Shown here: positions 18,342 to 26,542 of the stretch, in pieces
Layout of the letters: each line of letters begins with the position of its first letter
Numbering within the stretch: the first letter of the stretch is position 1
DNA from: Thermoguttaceae bacterium
GTDB lineage: Bacteria; Planctomycetota; Planctomycetia; Pirellulales; Thermoguttaceae
Reading direction: 5' to 3'
Length of the DNA: 47,992 nt
Assembly (NCBI GenBank): GCA_017447745.1
Contig: JAFSMW010000122.1
Location: 1-47,992, forward strand
Notes under the pieces: model-generated
The model's database searches: none
The model's input: only the letters and a program-made list of their open reading frames with translations
What the model was told of the DNA's origin: nothing
Translations under genes and position numbers: made by a program

Positions 18342-19685
18342 TTAAATTTCATCGTTTGAATCGCTGTTTTTGTGAATAATCGTTCGACAGTTATCCGATT
18401 GCCCCGGTGAAAAATAAATCTTGTTTCCAATTTTTACGGCGTTAAACGCAGTAATGTATAACTGGGAAGAAAAATTGAATTTCTTTCTCAGCGGATGGTT
18501 AAGGGATCTGCGTTCAGCGATAAAAAGAGGAATGTCGGATTGTAAGTCATTGACGTCTTGAGCAAATCGATCGCTGCGAGCAACGATATACATGCGTACA
18601 ACATTAAGGTCGTCAGACCAATAAGGGGCTAAAACGACTTCTCCGGAGTCTTCGTCGAAATAAGCGTTCATCAAATCCGCTTCTTCAGGTCCGCCAACGA
18701 CTATGGGAACGCCCCATTCATACCAGTTATCGCGTTTAATGGCGGGAGTTATCGTGTACGTTTGATAAAAAGCATTATTCTGAGGTCGGTTCCATTGAGC
18801 GATTCCAGCGTCCGCGTCAATAACAGGGTTGATTCCTGGAATGTTCGACAGTGAAACTCCGTATTGATCAATGTCGCTGTGCCAGGTTAATTGACGTGGA
18901 ATGGTTCGTTTTTTGTTGTCAGTCCAAAAAAGTAAAGTGTTACAGTTTGAATTCTGATTCCATTCCAGGCAAATCCTGTTTTGATTTTGAGTCAGACTTA
19001 ATGAAATCGGAACGCTTTCACGTTCAATCGGCTTCCAAAATTCGCGATTGTAACAAATCTCCTCTGGAAATTCATCGGGAATTTGTCCGCTTGCCAATAT
19101 ATTAACAATCGAATTTGCCGGTTGCGTTCTTAAAACGGAACAGTTCAAATTCATAAGCCATCTTCCCAATCGAGACAAAGCCAGTTTGGGGTTTGGTTCT
19201 GACGTTCTCTCCATGGAGAGCGATGGCAATAACTTCCAGCTGTCGCCAATTTGAACAAAGTTTGACCAGCTCCAATTATTGTATGCGAATCCGCAATTAT
19301 CAAGTCGAATTGTCATATCGCACAGAGCGGAAATAAACGATTCGCCTCCTGAAGAGGGGAATCTGCTTATCAGCTCGGCGTTGTCCAACGATAAAACAGC
19401 CGCCAAAAGGTTGTTAATAATCGCAACTTCTTTGCACTCTACGCCAAAGTAATTTTTGACGGTGAGCGACCAGTCTTTCCATAACTGAAGCGTTTTTTGA
19501 TCCGTCTGGTTGGAAAGAACCAGCCAAACAGAACGAACGATTTCTTTTGGCGAACTGAATTCATCGATAGTTTCAGTGATGTGTTCCTCGGCAGAATAAA
19601 AGGCGTGTTTTGCAAAGGCTTTTATCGGAGTAATTTTTTTCAATTCTCTGCCTGAAGGAAACGTTAGCGTAGTTAATGTTGCCAT
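18342..19685 (-). CDS. Unknown protein of the GTPase cluster; possible pseudokinase plus FnIII-like segments
   Basis: I do not recognise a family. The N-terminal 200 residues contain 'MTIRLDNCGFAYNNWSWSNF' followed by 'GDSWKLLP'. In spacing this recalls a kinase catalytic loop with only the Asn kept (HRD and DFG are absent). This is a weak resemblance. The middle has beta-rich segments with 'ISLSLTQNQNRICLEW', similar to fibronectin type III strands, and another beta-rich stretch follows with 'WYEWGVPIVVGG'. No signal peptide or membrane helix is present. The ATG at 19685 (MATLTTLTFPSG) is preferred over one 11 codons upstream. It sits between the AAA+ and GTPase genes with short gaps, so it is almost certainly part of the same transcript and system. 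Confidence 0.45.
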   Translation of the reverse strand: MATLTTLTFPSGRELKKITPIKAFAKHAFYSAEEHITETIDEFSSPKEIVRSVWLVLSNQTDQKTLQLWKDWSLTVKNYFGVECKEVAIINNLLAAVLSLDNAELISRFPSSGGESFISALCDMTIRLDNCGFAYNNWSWSNFVQIGDSWKLLPSLSMERTSEPNPKLALSRLGRWLMNLNCSVLRTQPANSIVNILASGQIPDEFPEEICYNREFWKPIERESVPISLSLTQNQNRICLEWNQNSNCNTLLFWTDNKKRTIPRQLTWHSDIDQYGVSLSNIPGINPVIDADAGIAQWNRPQNNAFYQTYTITPAIKRDNWYEWGVPIVVGGPEEADLMNAYFDEDSGEVVLAPYWSDDLNVVRMYIVARSDRFAQDVNDLQSDIPLFIAERRSLNHPLRKKFNFSSQLYITAFNAVKIGNKIYFSPGQSDNCRTIIHKNSDSNDEI

Positions 19686-19751
19686 GGTGTCGGGTTTATC
19701 AAAAAAACAAAGCGTCAAAACCGATCAAATTTCGAAGCGTTATTTAAACGG

Positions 19752-21575
19752 TTATTCAATCGTCAGTTGATTGTCTTTGAAATCCAGCGTCAAAGTTGTT
19801 CCTGCGGACGGAGCGTTATCGAAAACCCAGCCAGCCAGAGGTTGTTCAATTTTCTCTTCCATTCGAACGCGAATGCGTCGTCCGCCGTAAATCAGATTTT
19901 CTCGCTGTTTCATGATATCGATAATCCACTGACACAGCGTTGACTCTTCGGCGTTGTGCGTTACATCGCCGTTAGCGGTTTTATACGCCAATTTGTAGCC
20001 ATGTACGCTTGCGGACGTCTCCAGATTTCGCATGAACTTTTTGAAGATTCCCTTGATGTGCATCGGTCGGAGAAGGTCAAATCCCAAAATATTGTTGCCC
20101 AGTCGGTTGAATATTTCCGGACGTCCCAGACCTTCGACAAAATGCTTTTGAACTTCTGAATAAAAGTGCTGGCGAATCTTTTCGTATGTTGGGCTTTCGT
20201 TTGTAATGTTGTCCATGCCCTCAATTTCGCTTAAGGTTTCCGCTCCAATATTACTGGTAAAAATAATAATGGATTGATTGAAGTAAACAGTCAGTCCTTT
20301 GCCGTCAGTGAGACGTCCGTCTTCGAGGATTTGAAGAAATTTATCCAGAACAGCGCTGTTTGCTTTTTCGATTTCGTCAAACAGAAGAATGCTGAACGGG
20401 TTTTCGCGAACGTAGTTTGTCAGCTGACCGCCTTCTTCGTACCCGACGTAACCAGGAGGCGAACCGGTAAGTTTTTCTGCGGCGTGCTTTTCGGCGTACT
20501 CGCTCATATCGAAGCGGTGCATACGGTTTTCATCGCCAAAAATCTGCTGAGCCAGAGCTTTTGCCAGTTCCGTTTTTCCAACGCCGGTTGGTCCGACAAA
20601 GAAGAACACGCCTTTGGGCTTTCCGCCTCCTCCGGAACCGGAAGACGGCGACATGGTAATTCCCACGTTCGCATGCTTGAGCATGTTGACGATGCTCGTA
20701 ACAGCGTTTTCCTGACCGATAACCCGTTTGGAGATTTCCTTATGGGCGTCCTGAATCTTTTCTCGATTGAATCGTTCCCAAGGGTCGTCCATGGCGCCGT
20801 ATCGATAATAGAAAATCAGATCTTTCATTTCCTGAACGCTGCTGCAGAACCGATGTTCGCTTCTGGCGGTTCGAGAAATGGAAATCATGTCGGAAATGGT
20901 CAAATCTTCAGTGTTGTCGATAAAAGCTTGACAAATCCTCTTCTTTTCCGAATCGCTGACGGTTTCGTGTACAAACTTGTCGAAATTCAGTTCGATAAAA
21001 TCTTCACGTTGCTGCGCTTCTGGTCGAGGAATGCGAATGAGCGCCAACGAAGGATGATCCTGATAGAACCAGGACGGCATCGATTGCAAGGACGACGCAA
21101 CGAAAATCATGCAGTTGCAGCGTCCGGACAGCTGTTCAATTGGCAGTTCGCTGTTTTCTTTGAGCTTTGTCGCTTCCAGACGTTGAGCTTCGGTAAACGT
21201 CTTTTTCAGGAGAATCAGATCTTTACGTTCCTGTTCGCGTTGTTGCTGAGGGTTTTCGGACATGCGATCGGCATATTCGAACACAACGGCGACAGGTTTG
21301 TCCTTCCCCCTGATGAGATGTTCACGAATGTTTACAACATTATTGAACGCTCTGAAATGTTGCGTTGCGGTATTCGGAACAATGCGGCCTTCTTCTGCGA
21401 TGTCATAATGAATTACGCCCAAATACCCGCGATCGAGGAAGTAAGCGTTCAGACATTCGTTTAACGTATCGTATCCGCCTTTATGTTCATAACGGTCTTC
21501 AACGTTCCCGTAGAGCAAAACGTGTTTGCCTCGGCGAAGCTGTTTATCCAGTTCGGTCATCCATTCAGTTTGCAT
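19752..21575 (-). CDS. ClpB/ClpA-like AAA+ ATPase with degenerate first module
   Basis: The C-terminal half is a Clp-type D2 AAA+ domain. It has the lead-in 'VIGQENAV', Walker A GPTGVGKTE (328-336), a pore loop with GYVGYEEGG (375-383), Walker B ILLFDEIEKA (396-405), sensor 1 TSNIGA (440-445) and an arginine-finger region with GRPEIFNRLG (about 490-500). The N-terminal 260 residues look like another AAA+ module that has lost its Walker A lysine (LLYGNVEDRYE), although a VAVVFEYAD strand and an FVAS sensor-like strand remain. There is no Clp N-domain and no ClpB middle coiled coil. It would be a hexameric protein remodeller, perhaps disassembling or loading the GTPase complex encoded beside it. 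A general ClpB chaperone role is unlikely given length and context. Confidence 0.75.
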   Translation of the reverse strand: MQTEWMTELDKQLRRGKHVLLYGNVEDRYEHKGGYDTLNECLNAYFLDRGYLGVIHYDIAEEGRIVPNTATQHFRAFNNVVNIREHLIRGKDKPVAVVFEYADRMSENPQQQREQERKDLILLKKTFTEAQRLEATKLKENSELPIEQLSGRCNCMIFVASSLQSMPSWFYQDHPSLALIRIPRPEAQQREDFIELNFDKFVHETVSDSEKKRICQAFIDNTEDLTISDMISISRTARSEHRFCSSVQEMKDLIFYYRYGAMDDPWERFNREKIQDAHKEISKRVIGQENAVTSIVNMLKHANVGITMSPSSGSGGGGKPKGVFFFVGPTGVGKTELAKALAQQIFGDENRMHRFDMSEYAEKHAAEKLTGSPPGYVGYEEGGQLTNYVRENPFSILLFDEIEKANSAVLDKFLQILEDGRLTDGKGLTVYFNQSIIIFTSNIGAETLSEIEGMDNITNESPTYEKIRQHFYSEVQKHFVEGLGRPEIFNRLGNNILGFDLLRPMHIKGIFKKFMRNLETSASVHGYKLAYKTANGDVTHNAEESTLCQWIIDIMKQRENLIYGGRRIRVRMEEKIEQPLAGWVFDNAPSAGTTLTLDFKDNQLTIE

Positions 21576-21635
21576 GGCTTTTTAAAAATGTTAGTGTAAC
21601 GTTTTTAGGGTGTGAATATTAGGATATAAACAGTG

Positions 21636-23252
21636 TTAATCCAGATCCAGAGCGCGATACTGTCCTTCCGACTGCGACCTATCCAGTTCTTCCGCTGGAT
21701 TGTTGTCGTCAGGAAGACCTTTCTCGTTTTTGCGAATCTTGTCGGGATTTCCTCCCCAGTCAGGATCGGACAAGATGATTCCGTACGGCTTGAGCGCGGC
21801 GGCGATGTCCATGACAGTCTGTTTTCCAGTGTCGTTTTCCACAACAGGTAGTCCTTCAACCCGGTTGTATTTGACGTCGTAGCCGTCAAATTTATAATTA
21901 ACCGGTTCGTTGGCGGCTTGAGGAACGGTAATGGTGATTCGTCTTCGTTGTCCTTCGTTTTGAGTGTGAGGAACGACTTTGATAATCGTGTCTGACGCGG
22001 CGTCAGATTTACTGGAAAGAGACTGAATGTCAAATCCCATCTTGGGCAATTCTGTTCTTAACGCTTCGACGATGTATTGTCGACGTTCTTCTGCCTGCTG
22101 TTTAAGCCCGGCTTGAGTGAGCATATTGGTGTAGGTTTCGTTCCATGAATCGATGTCGGATTCAATTGTTTGAAAATTGCCCTGAGCGAGGTTTGCTCTG
22201 AACGCATCGAGCGTTCGTTTCAGGTTGGTCAACACGTTGCCAGCCCAACGATTGACAATTTCGGTGTCTGCCAATTCCAGACGTTGAACCAATTCTTCGA
22301 GTTTCGGCTCATAGATTTTGCGAATTCGTTCTCGTTCCGCTTCGTGTTCCGCTTCCTGACGTTTCTTGACTTCAACAGCGGCTTTGTGCTGTTCAAAACT
22401 TTTTTGAAATCGCGCCAGCATTTCCGGTTGAGGATTGGACGTGAGAAACGATTCAATTCTTTTCAATTCTGAATAGCCGGCAGGATCGTATTTTTGAGCC
22501 AAATCCAGACTGACCGGCAGAGAACTCCAAAGAGAACTGATAATATTTTTGACTCTTACGCTTTCCTGAACCGTTTTAATTTTGTTAGTCAAAGATAATG
22601 CCCAGTTGGAGAAGTCCGACTTTACGATGGCAAACGTTTCAATCGTTGACGAATTGAGACGTTTTTCAAACTCGTTTAATGTAGCCAGTTCCGGAGCCGA
22701 GGGAACGTCTGATTGCGATTGAATCATCTTCCGCATTTGTTCCATCTGAACCATCAAATCGGAAAGCTCCTGTTGACAAGCGTTGGCGGCGCTCTGACGA
22801 GTTCTAAGCGAATTAAGCGTTTTTTCCAAATCCTGATTCATTTTCAGCGCGCTTTCCAACGACAGGTTGAAACTGAACTGAGAGGCGATTTGATTTACGT
22901 CGTCAATGGATTTTTGGGCGATGCTGTCGTTCATAAACGGCTGTCTTAAAACGCGATCGCAGTATTGAGTCGCCTGATCAATTTGAGAACGAAGGTTATT
23001 GCACGCTTCTAAAATTCGACGTTCCAACTGCTGTCTATGGAGTTCGTTTTGCTGACGCTGATAATCCTGATAGCGTTCGATGCCTTTTGCTGCAAGCTTG
23101 CCGCCGGCAATAGTTCCTTTAACCAGAACCTTGCCTGCGTAATACGTTAAAACTGCTGCGCCGACAGGGATTGCCAAGACCGCTAAAATAGCTTGACCGA
23201 TGACTTCGCCGCCGTCTCCGACTGAGGTTGATGTGTTTTTACTTCCGCTCAT
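21636..23252 (-). CDS. Membrane-associated coiled-coil protein of the GTPase cluster
   Basis: I do not recognise a family. A hydrophobic Ala/Gly/Val segment (about residues 17-50) could insert in the membrane. It is followed by long Gln/Glu/Lys-rich helical stretches (about 60-180 and 270-370) that should form coiled coils. The C-terminal part (about 385-480) has a compact alpha/beta pattern ('IIKVVPHT...RRRITITVP...YKFDGYDVKY'). The tail is charged and disordered. The next gene downstream is the AAA+ protein, 60 bases on, and the radical-SAM gene lies 68 bases upstream, so co-transcription is likely. A scaffold or membrane tether for the system is one possibility, based on architecture only. 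Confidence 0.5.
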   Translation of the reverse strand: MSGSKNTSTSVGDGGEVIGQAILAVLAIPVGAAVLTYYAGKVLVKGTIAGGKLAAKGIERYQDYQRQQNELHRQQLERRILEACNNLRSQIDQATQYCDRVLRQPFMNDSIAQKSIDDVNQIASQFSFNLSLESALKMNQDLEKTLNSLRTRQSAANACQQELSDLMVQMEQMRKMIQSQSDVPSAPELATLNEFEKRLNSSTIETFAIVKSDFSNWALSLTNKIKTVQESVRVKNIISSLWSSLPVSLDLAQKYDPAGYSELKRIESFLTSNPQPEMLARFQKSFEQHKAAVEVKKRQEAEHEAERERIRKIYEPKLEELVQRLELADTEIVNRWAGNVLTNLKRTLDAFRANLAQGNFQTIESDIDSWNETYTNMLTQAGLKQQAEERRQYIVEALRTELPKMGFDIQSLSSKSDAASDTIIKVVPHTQNEGQRRRITITVPQAANEPVNYKFDGYDVKYNRVEGLPVVENDTGKQTVMDIAAALKPYGIILSDPDWGGNPDKIRKNEKGLPDDNNPAEELDRSQSEGQYRALDLD

Positions 23253-23320
23253 GGTTGGTTTAAGCTCTCTTTGCGAGTTGTAAAAAGTGTGCTTATAAAA
23301 TCTTATGGGGATAATCCCGA

Positions 23321-23947
23321 CTATTCAATATCAACGCCATGCTGTTCCATCAATTTCTGAAAATTCTCTCGAAAATTCAAGGGAGGGATTCCCGCCCATT
23401 GAATAACTCCATTTTCGTCAAACTCGAATTCCAGTCCTTGACCAGGCTCATTGATTCGACTTTCCCACGCCTTATACCGATCAGTGAGAAAGTAAACCTT
23501 CTGATTGGCTGAACCGCGCCAAAGCAGGTTGGCGTATTGCGATTCAATAAACGGTCCGTCAATCAGGATGTCAATATTATACACGAATTTCTGCTGGAAA
23601 AATGACAGTTTTTTTCGTATTTCTTCGAAAATATATCCCGTATAGCTCATAAACGACGGATTATTGCCTCTTCGGCAACGCAATTCTTCGATTAATTCCG
23701 TCAAAGCCTCTGCCTGATCCATTGGTTCGCCGCCGCTAAAGGTGAACCCTTCCAGGTCTGGCGAGGCGTCGAATCGTTCCGCAAGTTCTTTGACGTCCAT
23801 TTCGATTCCGCCGTTGTAGTCCCGCATTTCCGGAGACGTACAGCCCGGACACCGCTGACTGCATCCCTGAACCCAGACAACGCCCCGAACTCCCGGTCCG
23901 AGGGTCGAACAGCATAGCGAATATCGAGCAATGCGTATGGTTGTCAT
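23321..23947 (-). CDS. Radical SAM activating enzyme-like protein (NrdG-type)
   Basis: This is a short radical-SAM protein resembling the activases of glycyl-radical enzymes. The [4Fe-4S] motif is CSQRCPGC (Cys29, Cys33, Cys36), preceded by GVVWVQGC. The SAM-binding GGEP is in FTFSGGEPMDQ near residue 68. At 208 aa it has the size of NrdG-like proteins (4Fe-4S single cluster, Fer4_12). No anaerobic ribonucleotide reductase or other glycyl-radical enzyme is encoded nearby. Instead it heads the run of GTPase-cluster genes, so its target may be one of those proteins. It appears to be the first gene of the operon, with a possible promoter just upstream. The radical-SAM call is firm; the substrate is unknown. 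Confidence 0.8.
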   Translation of the reverse strand: MTTIRIARYSLCCSTLGPGVRGVVWVQGCSQRCPGCTSPEMRDYNGGIEMDVKELAERFDASPDLEGFTFSGGEPMDQAEALTELIEELRCRRGNNPSFMSYTGYIFEEIRKKLSFFQQKFVYNIDILIDGPFIESQYANLLWRGSANQKVYFLTDRYKAWESRINEPGQGLEFEFDENGVIQWAGIPPLNFRENFQKLMEQHGVDIE

Positions 23948-24308
23948 AGGGAAAATAAATGTGAAATAAATGCGATTATTATAGCTGTTATGTATAAACG
24001 TTTAATCTGCGATCTGAATATAATACGAAACTGCAAATGATTGACTATTCGTTTAGCGTCAGGAGCTTTAGATAAAAAACAATTGATGTTAATTGATATC
24101 GTTAACTCCCATAATAGTATTGTAGCGCTTTTAATATATAAGAACAGGGGCGGCGCCATTTTCAATTTGAAATTTGCTAAAATAGACCGAGCAGGTAAAG
24201 AAACGCGGCTGTTCGAGACGCGGTTCAACTCCCGTTCTATCTTTTTTGCAAGTAAAAATCGCGTCCTCCAATTGACGTCAACGATTCTCGTACGTTTGAG
24301 TATTTATC
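23948..24308. other. Intergenic region upstream of the GTPase-cluster operon
   Basis: This stretch is AT-rich and has no convincing gene. It contains the candidate promoter for the minus-strand operon. It also has a segment (about 24201-24255) with TCGAGACGCGGTTCA and a TCTATCTTTTTT tail that recurs in diverged form at about 31268-31309. That segment has a T-arm-like look but does not fold as a tRNA. Confidence 0.5.
23978..24005 (-). promoter_or_regulatory. Possible promoter of the GTPase/RNA-repair operon
   Basis: On the minus strand TTAAAC (24005-24000) and a perfect TATAAT (23983-23978) are 16 bases apart, about 30 bases before the radical-SAM ATG. The -35 match is weak. Confidence 0.3.
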
Positions 24309-24343
24309 AAAAAAATCCCCCAACTGTTTTGAATAGTTGAGGG
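24309..24343 (-). terminator. Rho-independent terminator of the HlyD-like gene
   Basis: On the minus strand a stem of about nine pairs (CCCTCAACT with AGTTGGGGG, one mismatch) with a nine-base loop is followed by ATTTTTTT. It lies about 100 bases after the stop of the adaptor gene. Confidence 0.85.
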
Positions 24344-24446
24344 AATAATTGATTTTCAGTATGCGAAGGTAATAGCTTAAAGAATAATTCTATGCTGGAA
24401 TGAGGCGTTTGCATGGAAGCGTAACTCCTCATTCCAGACGAAGCGT

Positions 24447-26297
24447 TTAATCTTCCTCTACTTTCTTCCAATCTTTAACGATTTTTTCGCCCGATTCCAG
24501 ACCGTCGGTAATCTCAATGGTTTTTTCGACCGTGCAGCCAGTCTTGACGACTCGTTTGACGGCTTTGTCGCCTTTGAGTACATAGACGAATCGTTCCGTC
24601 GTATAGCCTTCGCGTCCCAGAGCGGAAGTCGGGATCATAATCGCCTTTGACTTCTCTTTGAGAATGAGCTTAACCTTGCCTTTCATTCCAGGCAGGAGTT
24701 TGATGAAACTTGGAATGTCGCCGTTGATTTTGACGGTTCCCTGATATTCGCCCTCTGCAATGGGGAAGTCCGTAAACGATTTGAGAGAAACCATCAATTC
24801 GTCGTTTGGATAGGCGTTGAGTGTGAACCAGCCCTTGAATCCGTTGTCCAAGGAACTCCAGAATTTTTCTGGAATGGAAATGGACGCTTCAGACGTTCCT
24901 GAAACGACAACCCCAAGGGTTTTCTTCAGCGGCACGCTTCCTTCCGGTTTGAGAGTTGACCGCATAAGGTCGTAGCCAACGTATTTGTTGTTTTCAAAAG
25001 AGCCGTAGAGGAAAATACCGTCTGCCGGAGCGCGGCACTCGAGCTGCGATCGCTGCTTTTCCATTTTTGCCAGCTTGGCTTTTGCTCGTTCAAAGGTAAC
25101 CTTTTGTCCTTCGAATTCCAGTTCCGCTTCTTTGATTACCAGCGGAGCGACTTTCAACGCAGCTTCCCATGTGGACAATGCTCGTTCGTATTTTTGCTTG
25201 TTATCCTGTTCAAGGTCAGGAAGTTCAACAGCCTTGGCGCGATTATATTTTTCGACTGCAATTTTATAGTTAAATTCCGCAACTTCCAGTTCAAGTTTCT
25301 GGCGTTTGAGAAGAAATTCTTCTTCGTGTTCAACCAGATCGTCCGCTTCGAACATCTTTTTGAGCTGATTGAATTCTTCGCGCTGAGCGTCCAGACGCGT
25401 TTTGGTAAGTTGAGCATTAAGTTCAACGGTTGCCAGCTTGTTAGGCCATTCAACGTCCCAGAAGTGTTTCCAGTTTTCTTTGCTGCGATCGATAGTCTGT
25501 TTGACTTGAAGCAGATCAAGCTCGTTAGTCTTGCGAGCGGTTTCGATTGCGGTCTCTGCCTTTTGGAATGTGATTTCCAGACCTTTAACGCTGCGGCGCA
25601 AATCCGCCAGCGCGTTATCGTATGCTTCCGTATCCAGTTCGATGAGTTTGTCTCCCTTCGACACTTTCGAGCCATGAGGTCTGACGCTTATAACTCTGAA
25701 TGGATTCTGCCATTCTGTAACGTTCAATAAAACAGGCGTTACCTCATCTGGAATAATGCAGGCGCTGAATTCTTCAACAATCGACAGCTTTGACGCTTTA
25801 ACTTCTACGGTTTCGTACTTGGGTTTAGGCTCTTCCTTCTTGGCTTCGTCTTTTTTGACTTCTTCTTTCTTAGGTTCGTCCTTCTTGGGTTCGTCTTTTT
25901 TGACTTCTTCCTTCTTCGGTTCGTCTTTTTTGACTTCTTCCTTCTTAGGTTCGTCCTTTTTGACTTCTTCCTTCTTTGGCTCGTCTTTCTTGACTTCGTC
26001 TTCCTTCTTGGATTCGTCCTTCTTTGGCTCGTCTTTCTTGACTTCGTCTTCCTTCTTGGATTCGTCTTTCTTTGGCTCGTCTTTCTTGACTTCATCTTCC
26101 TTCTTGGCTTCGTCCTTCTTGACTTCGCCTTCAGCGCTTGCGTCGGTGAAAGACGTTGGTGTGATCCATTCAAATGGAAGCGAGTCCATAATAACGTATC
26201 GATTGCCGGTTTCCGTTATGTAATTGGAAAACGCGGCGTTGTCGCCCAAACCTGCAATAGAGGCTAAGCAAAGCAAAGCTGAAGTTAACAAACTCAT
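24447..26297 (-). CDS. HlyD/RND-type membrane fusion protein with a Lys/Glu-rich repeat linker
   Basis: This is an exported periplasmic-adaptor-like protein. A signal peptide (MSLLTSALLCLASIAGLGDNA) is followed by a region of about 110 residues built from degenerate K-K-D-E-P-K-K-E-E-V units (about residues 55-165). The adaptor body follows: a barrel/lipoyl half ('GSKVSKGDKLIELDTEAYDNAL'), a long alpha-helical hairpin rich in Lys/Glu/Leu (about 225-400), the second lipoyl half ('CRAPADGIFLYG') and beta-barrel segments up to 616. The start has a strong AAAGGGG ribosome site. No inner-membrane pump or TolC-like gene is adjacent in the window, so the transported substrate is unknown. The terminator downstream shows it is transcribed alone or as a last gene. 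Confidence 0.75.
   Translation of the reverse strand: MSLLTSALLCLASIAGLGDNAAFSNYITETGNRYVIMDSLPFEWITPTSFTDASAEGEVKKDEAKKEDEVKKDEPKKDESKKEDEVKKDEPKKDESKKEDEVKKDEPKKEEVKKDEPKKEEVKKDEPKKEEVKKDEPKKDEPKKEEVKKDEAKKEEPKPKYETVEVKASKLSIVEEFSACIIPDEVTPVLLNVTEWQNPFRVISVRPHGSKVSKGDKLIELDTEAYDNALADLRRSVKGLEITFQKAETAIETARKTNELDLLQVKQTIDRSKENWKHFWDVEWPNKLATVELNAQLTKTRLDAQREEFNQLKKMFEADDLVEHEEEFLLKRQKLELEVAEFNYKIAVEKYNRAKAVELPDLEQDNKQKYERALSTWEAALKVAPLVIKEAELEFEGQKVTFERAKAKLAKMEKQRSQLECRAPADGIFLYGSFENNKYVGYDLMRSTLKPEGSVPLKKTLGVVVSGTSEASISIPEKFWSSLDNGFKGWFTLNAYPNDELMVSLKSFTDFPIAEGEYQGTVKINGDIPSFIKLLPGMKGKVKLILKEKSKAIMIPTSALGREGYTTERFVYVLKGDKAVKRVVKTGCTVEKTIEITDGLESGEKIVKDWKKVEED
25815..26125 (-). repeat. In-gene repeat coding for a K/E/D/P-rich linker
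   Basis: Degenerate tandem units of about 30-33 bases (encoding KKDEPKKEEV and KKDESKKEDEV variants) lie inside the HlyD-like gene. The array keeps the reading frame and is a likely site of length variation. Confidence 0.7.
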
Positions 26298-26542
26298 TAC
26301 ATTACCCCTTTCAAAATCGTTAAAAACGTCAAATTTATTTTAAACGCATTATTATTCCTAAATATCGCGTTTTGCCTATTTGATATTTCTACTATAGCTT
26401 AAAAACAGGAAATGTAAAGGGATTTTTTTATTTTTTTTAAAAAAAGTTTTTATAATTTTTAGATTGATTGTATGGATTAAGAGGATTTTATGGGCATAAA
26501 GTTTTACTATCTTAACAAAACAACAGGATAATGTCAGATAGT
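26298..26542. other. AT-rich intergenic region
   Basis: The gap between rsmE and the HlyD-like gene holds long A and T runs (about 26420-26462) and the AAAGGGG ribosome site next to the adaptor start. No clear promoter hexamer pair or hairpin is visible. Confidence 0.4.

Noticed and set aside
20274..21464. Long open frame antisense to the AAA+ gene (396 codons)
   Set aside because: The minus-strand frame has complete AAA+ motifs; the antisense product has no recognisable domain.
24175..24245. tRNA-like segment with a GGTTCAACTCCC T-arm look
   Set aside because: No acceptor stem pairs with it and the segment recurs as a dispersed repeat near 31268.
25756..26223. Open frame opposite the Lys/Glu-rich repeat (Ser/Phe/Leu repeats)
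   Set aside because: It is the antisense shadow of the low-complexity linker in the HlyD-like gene.
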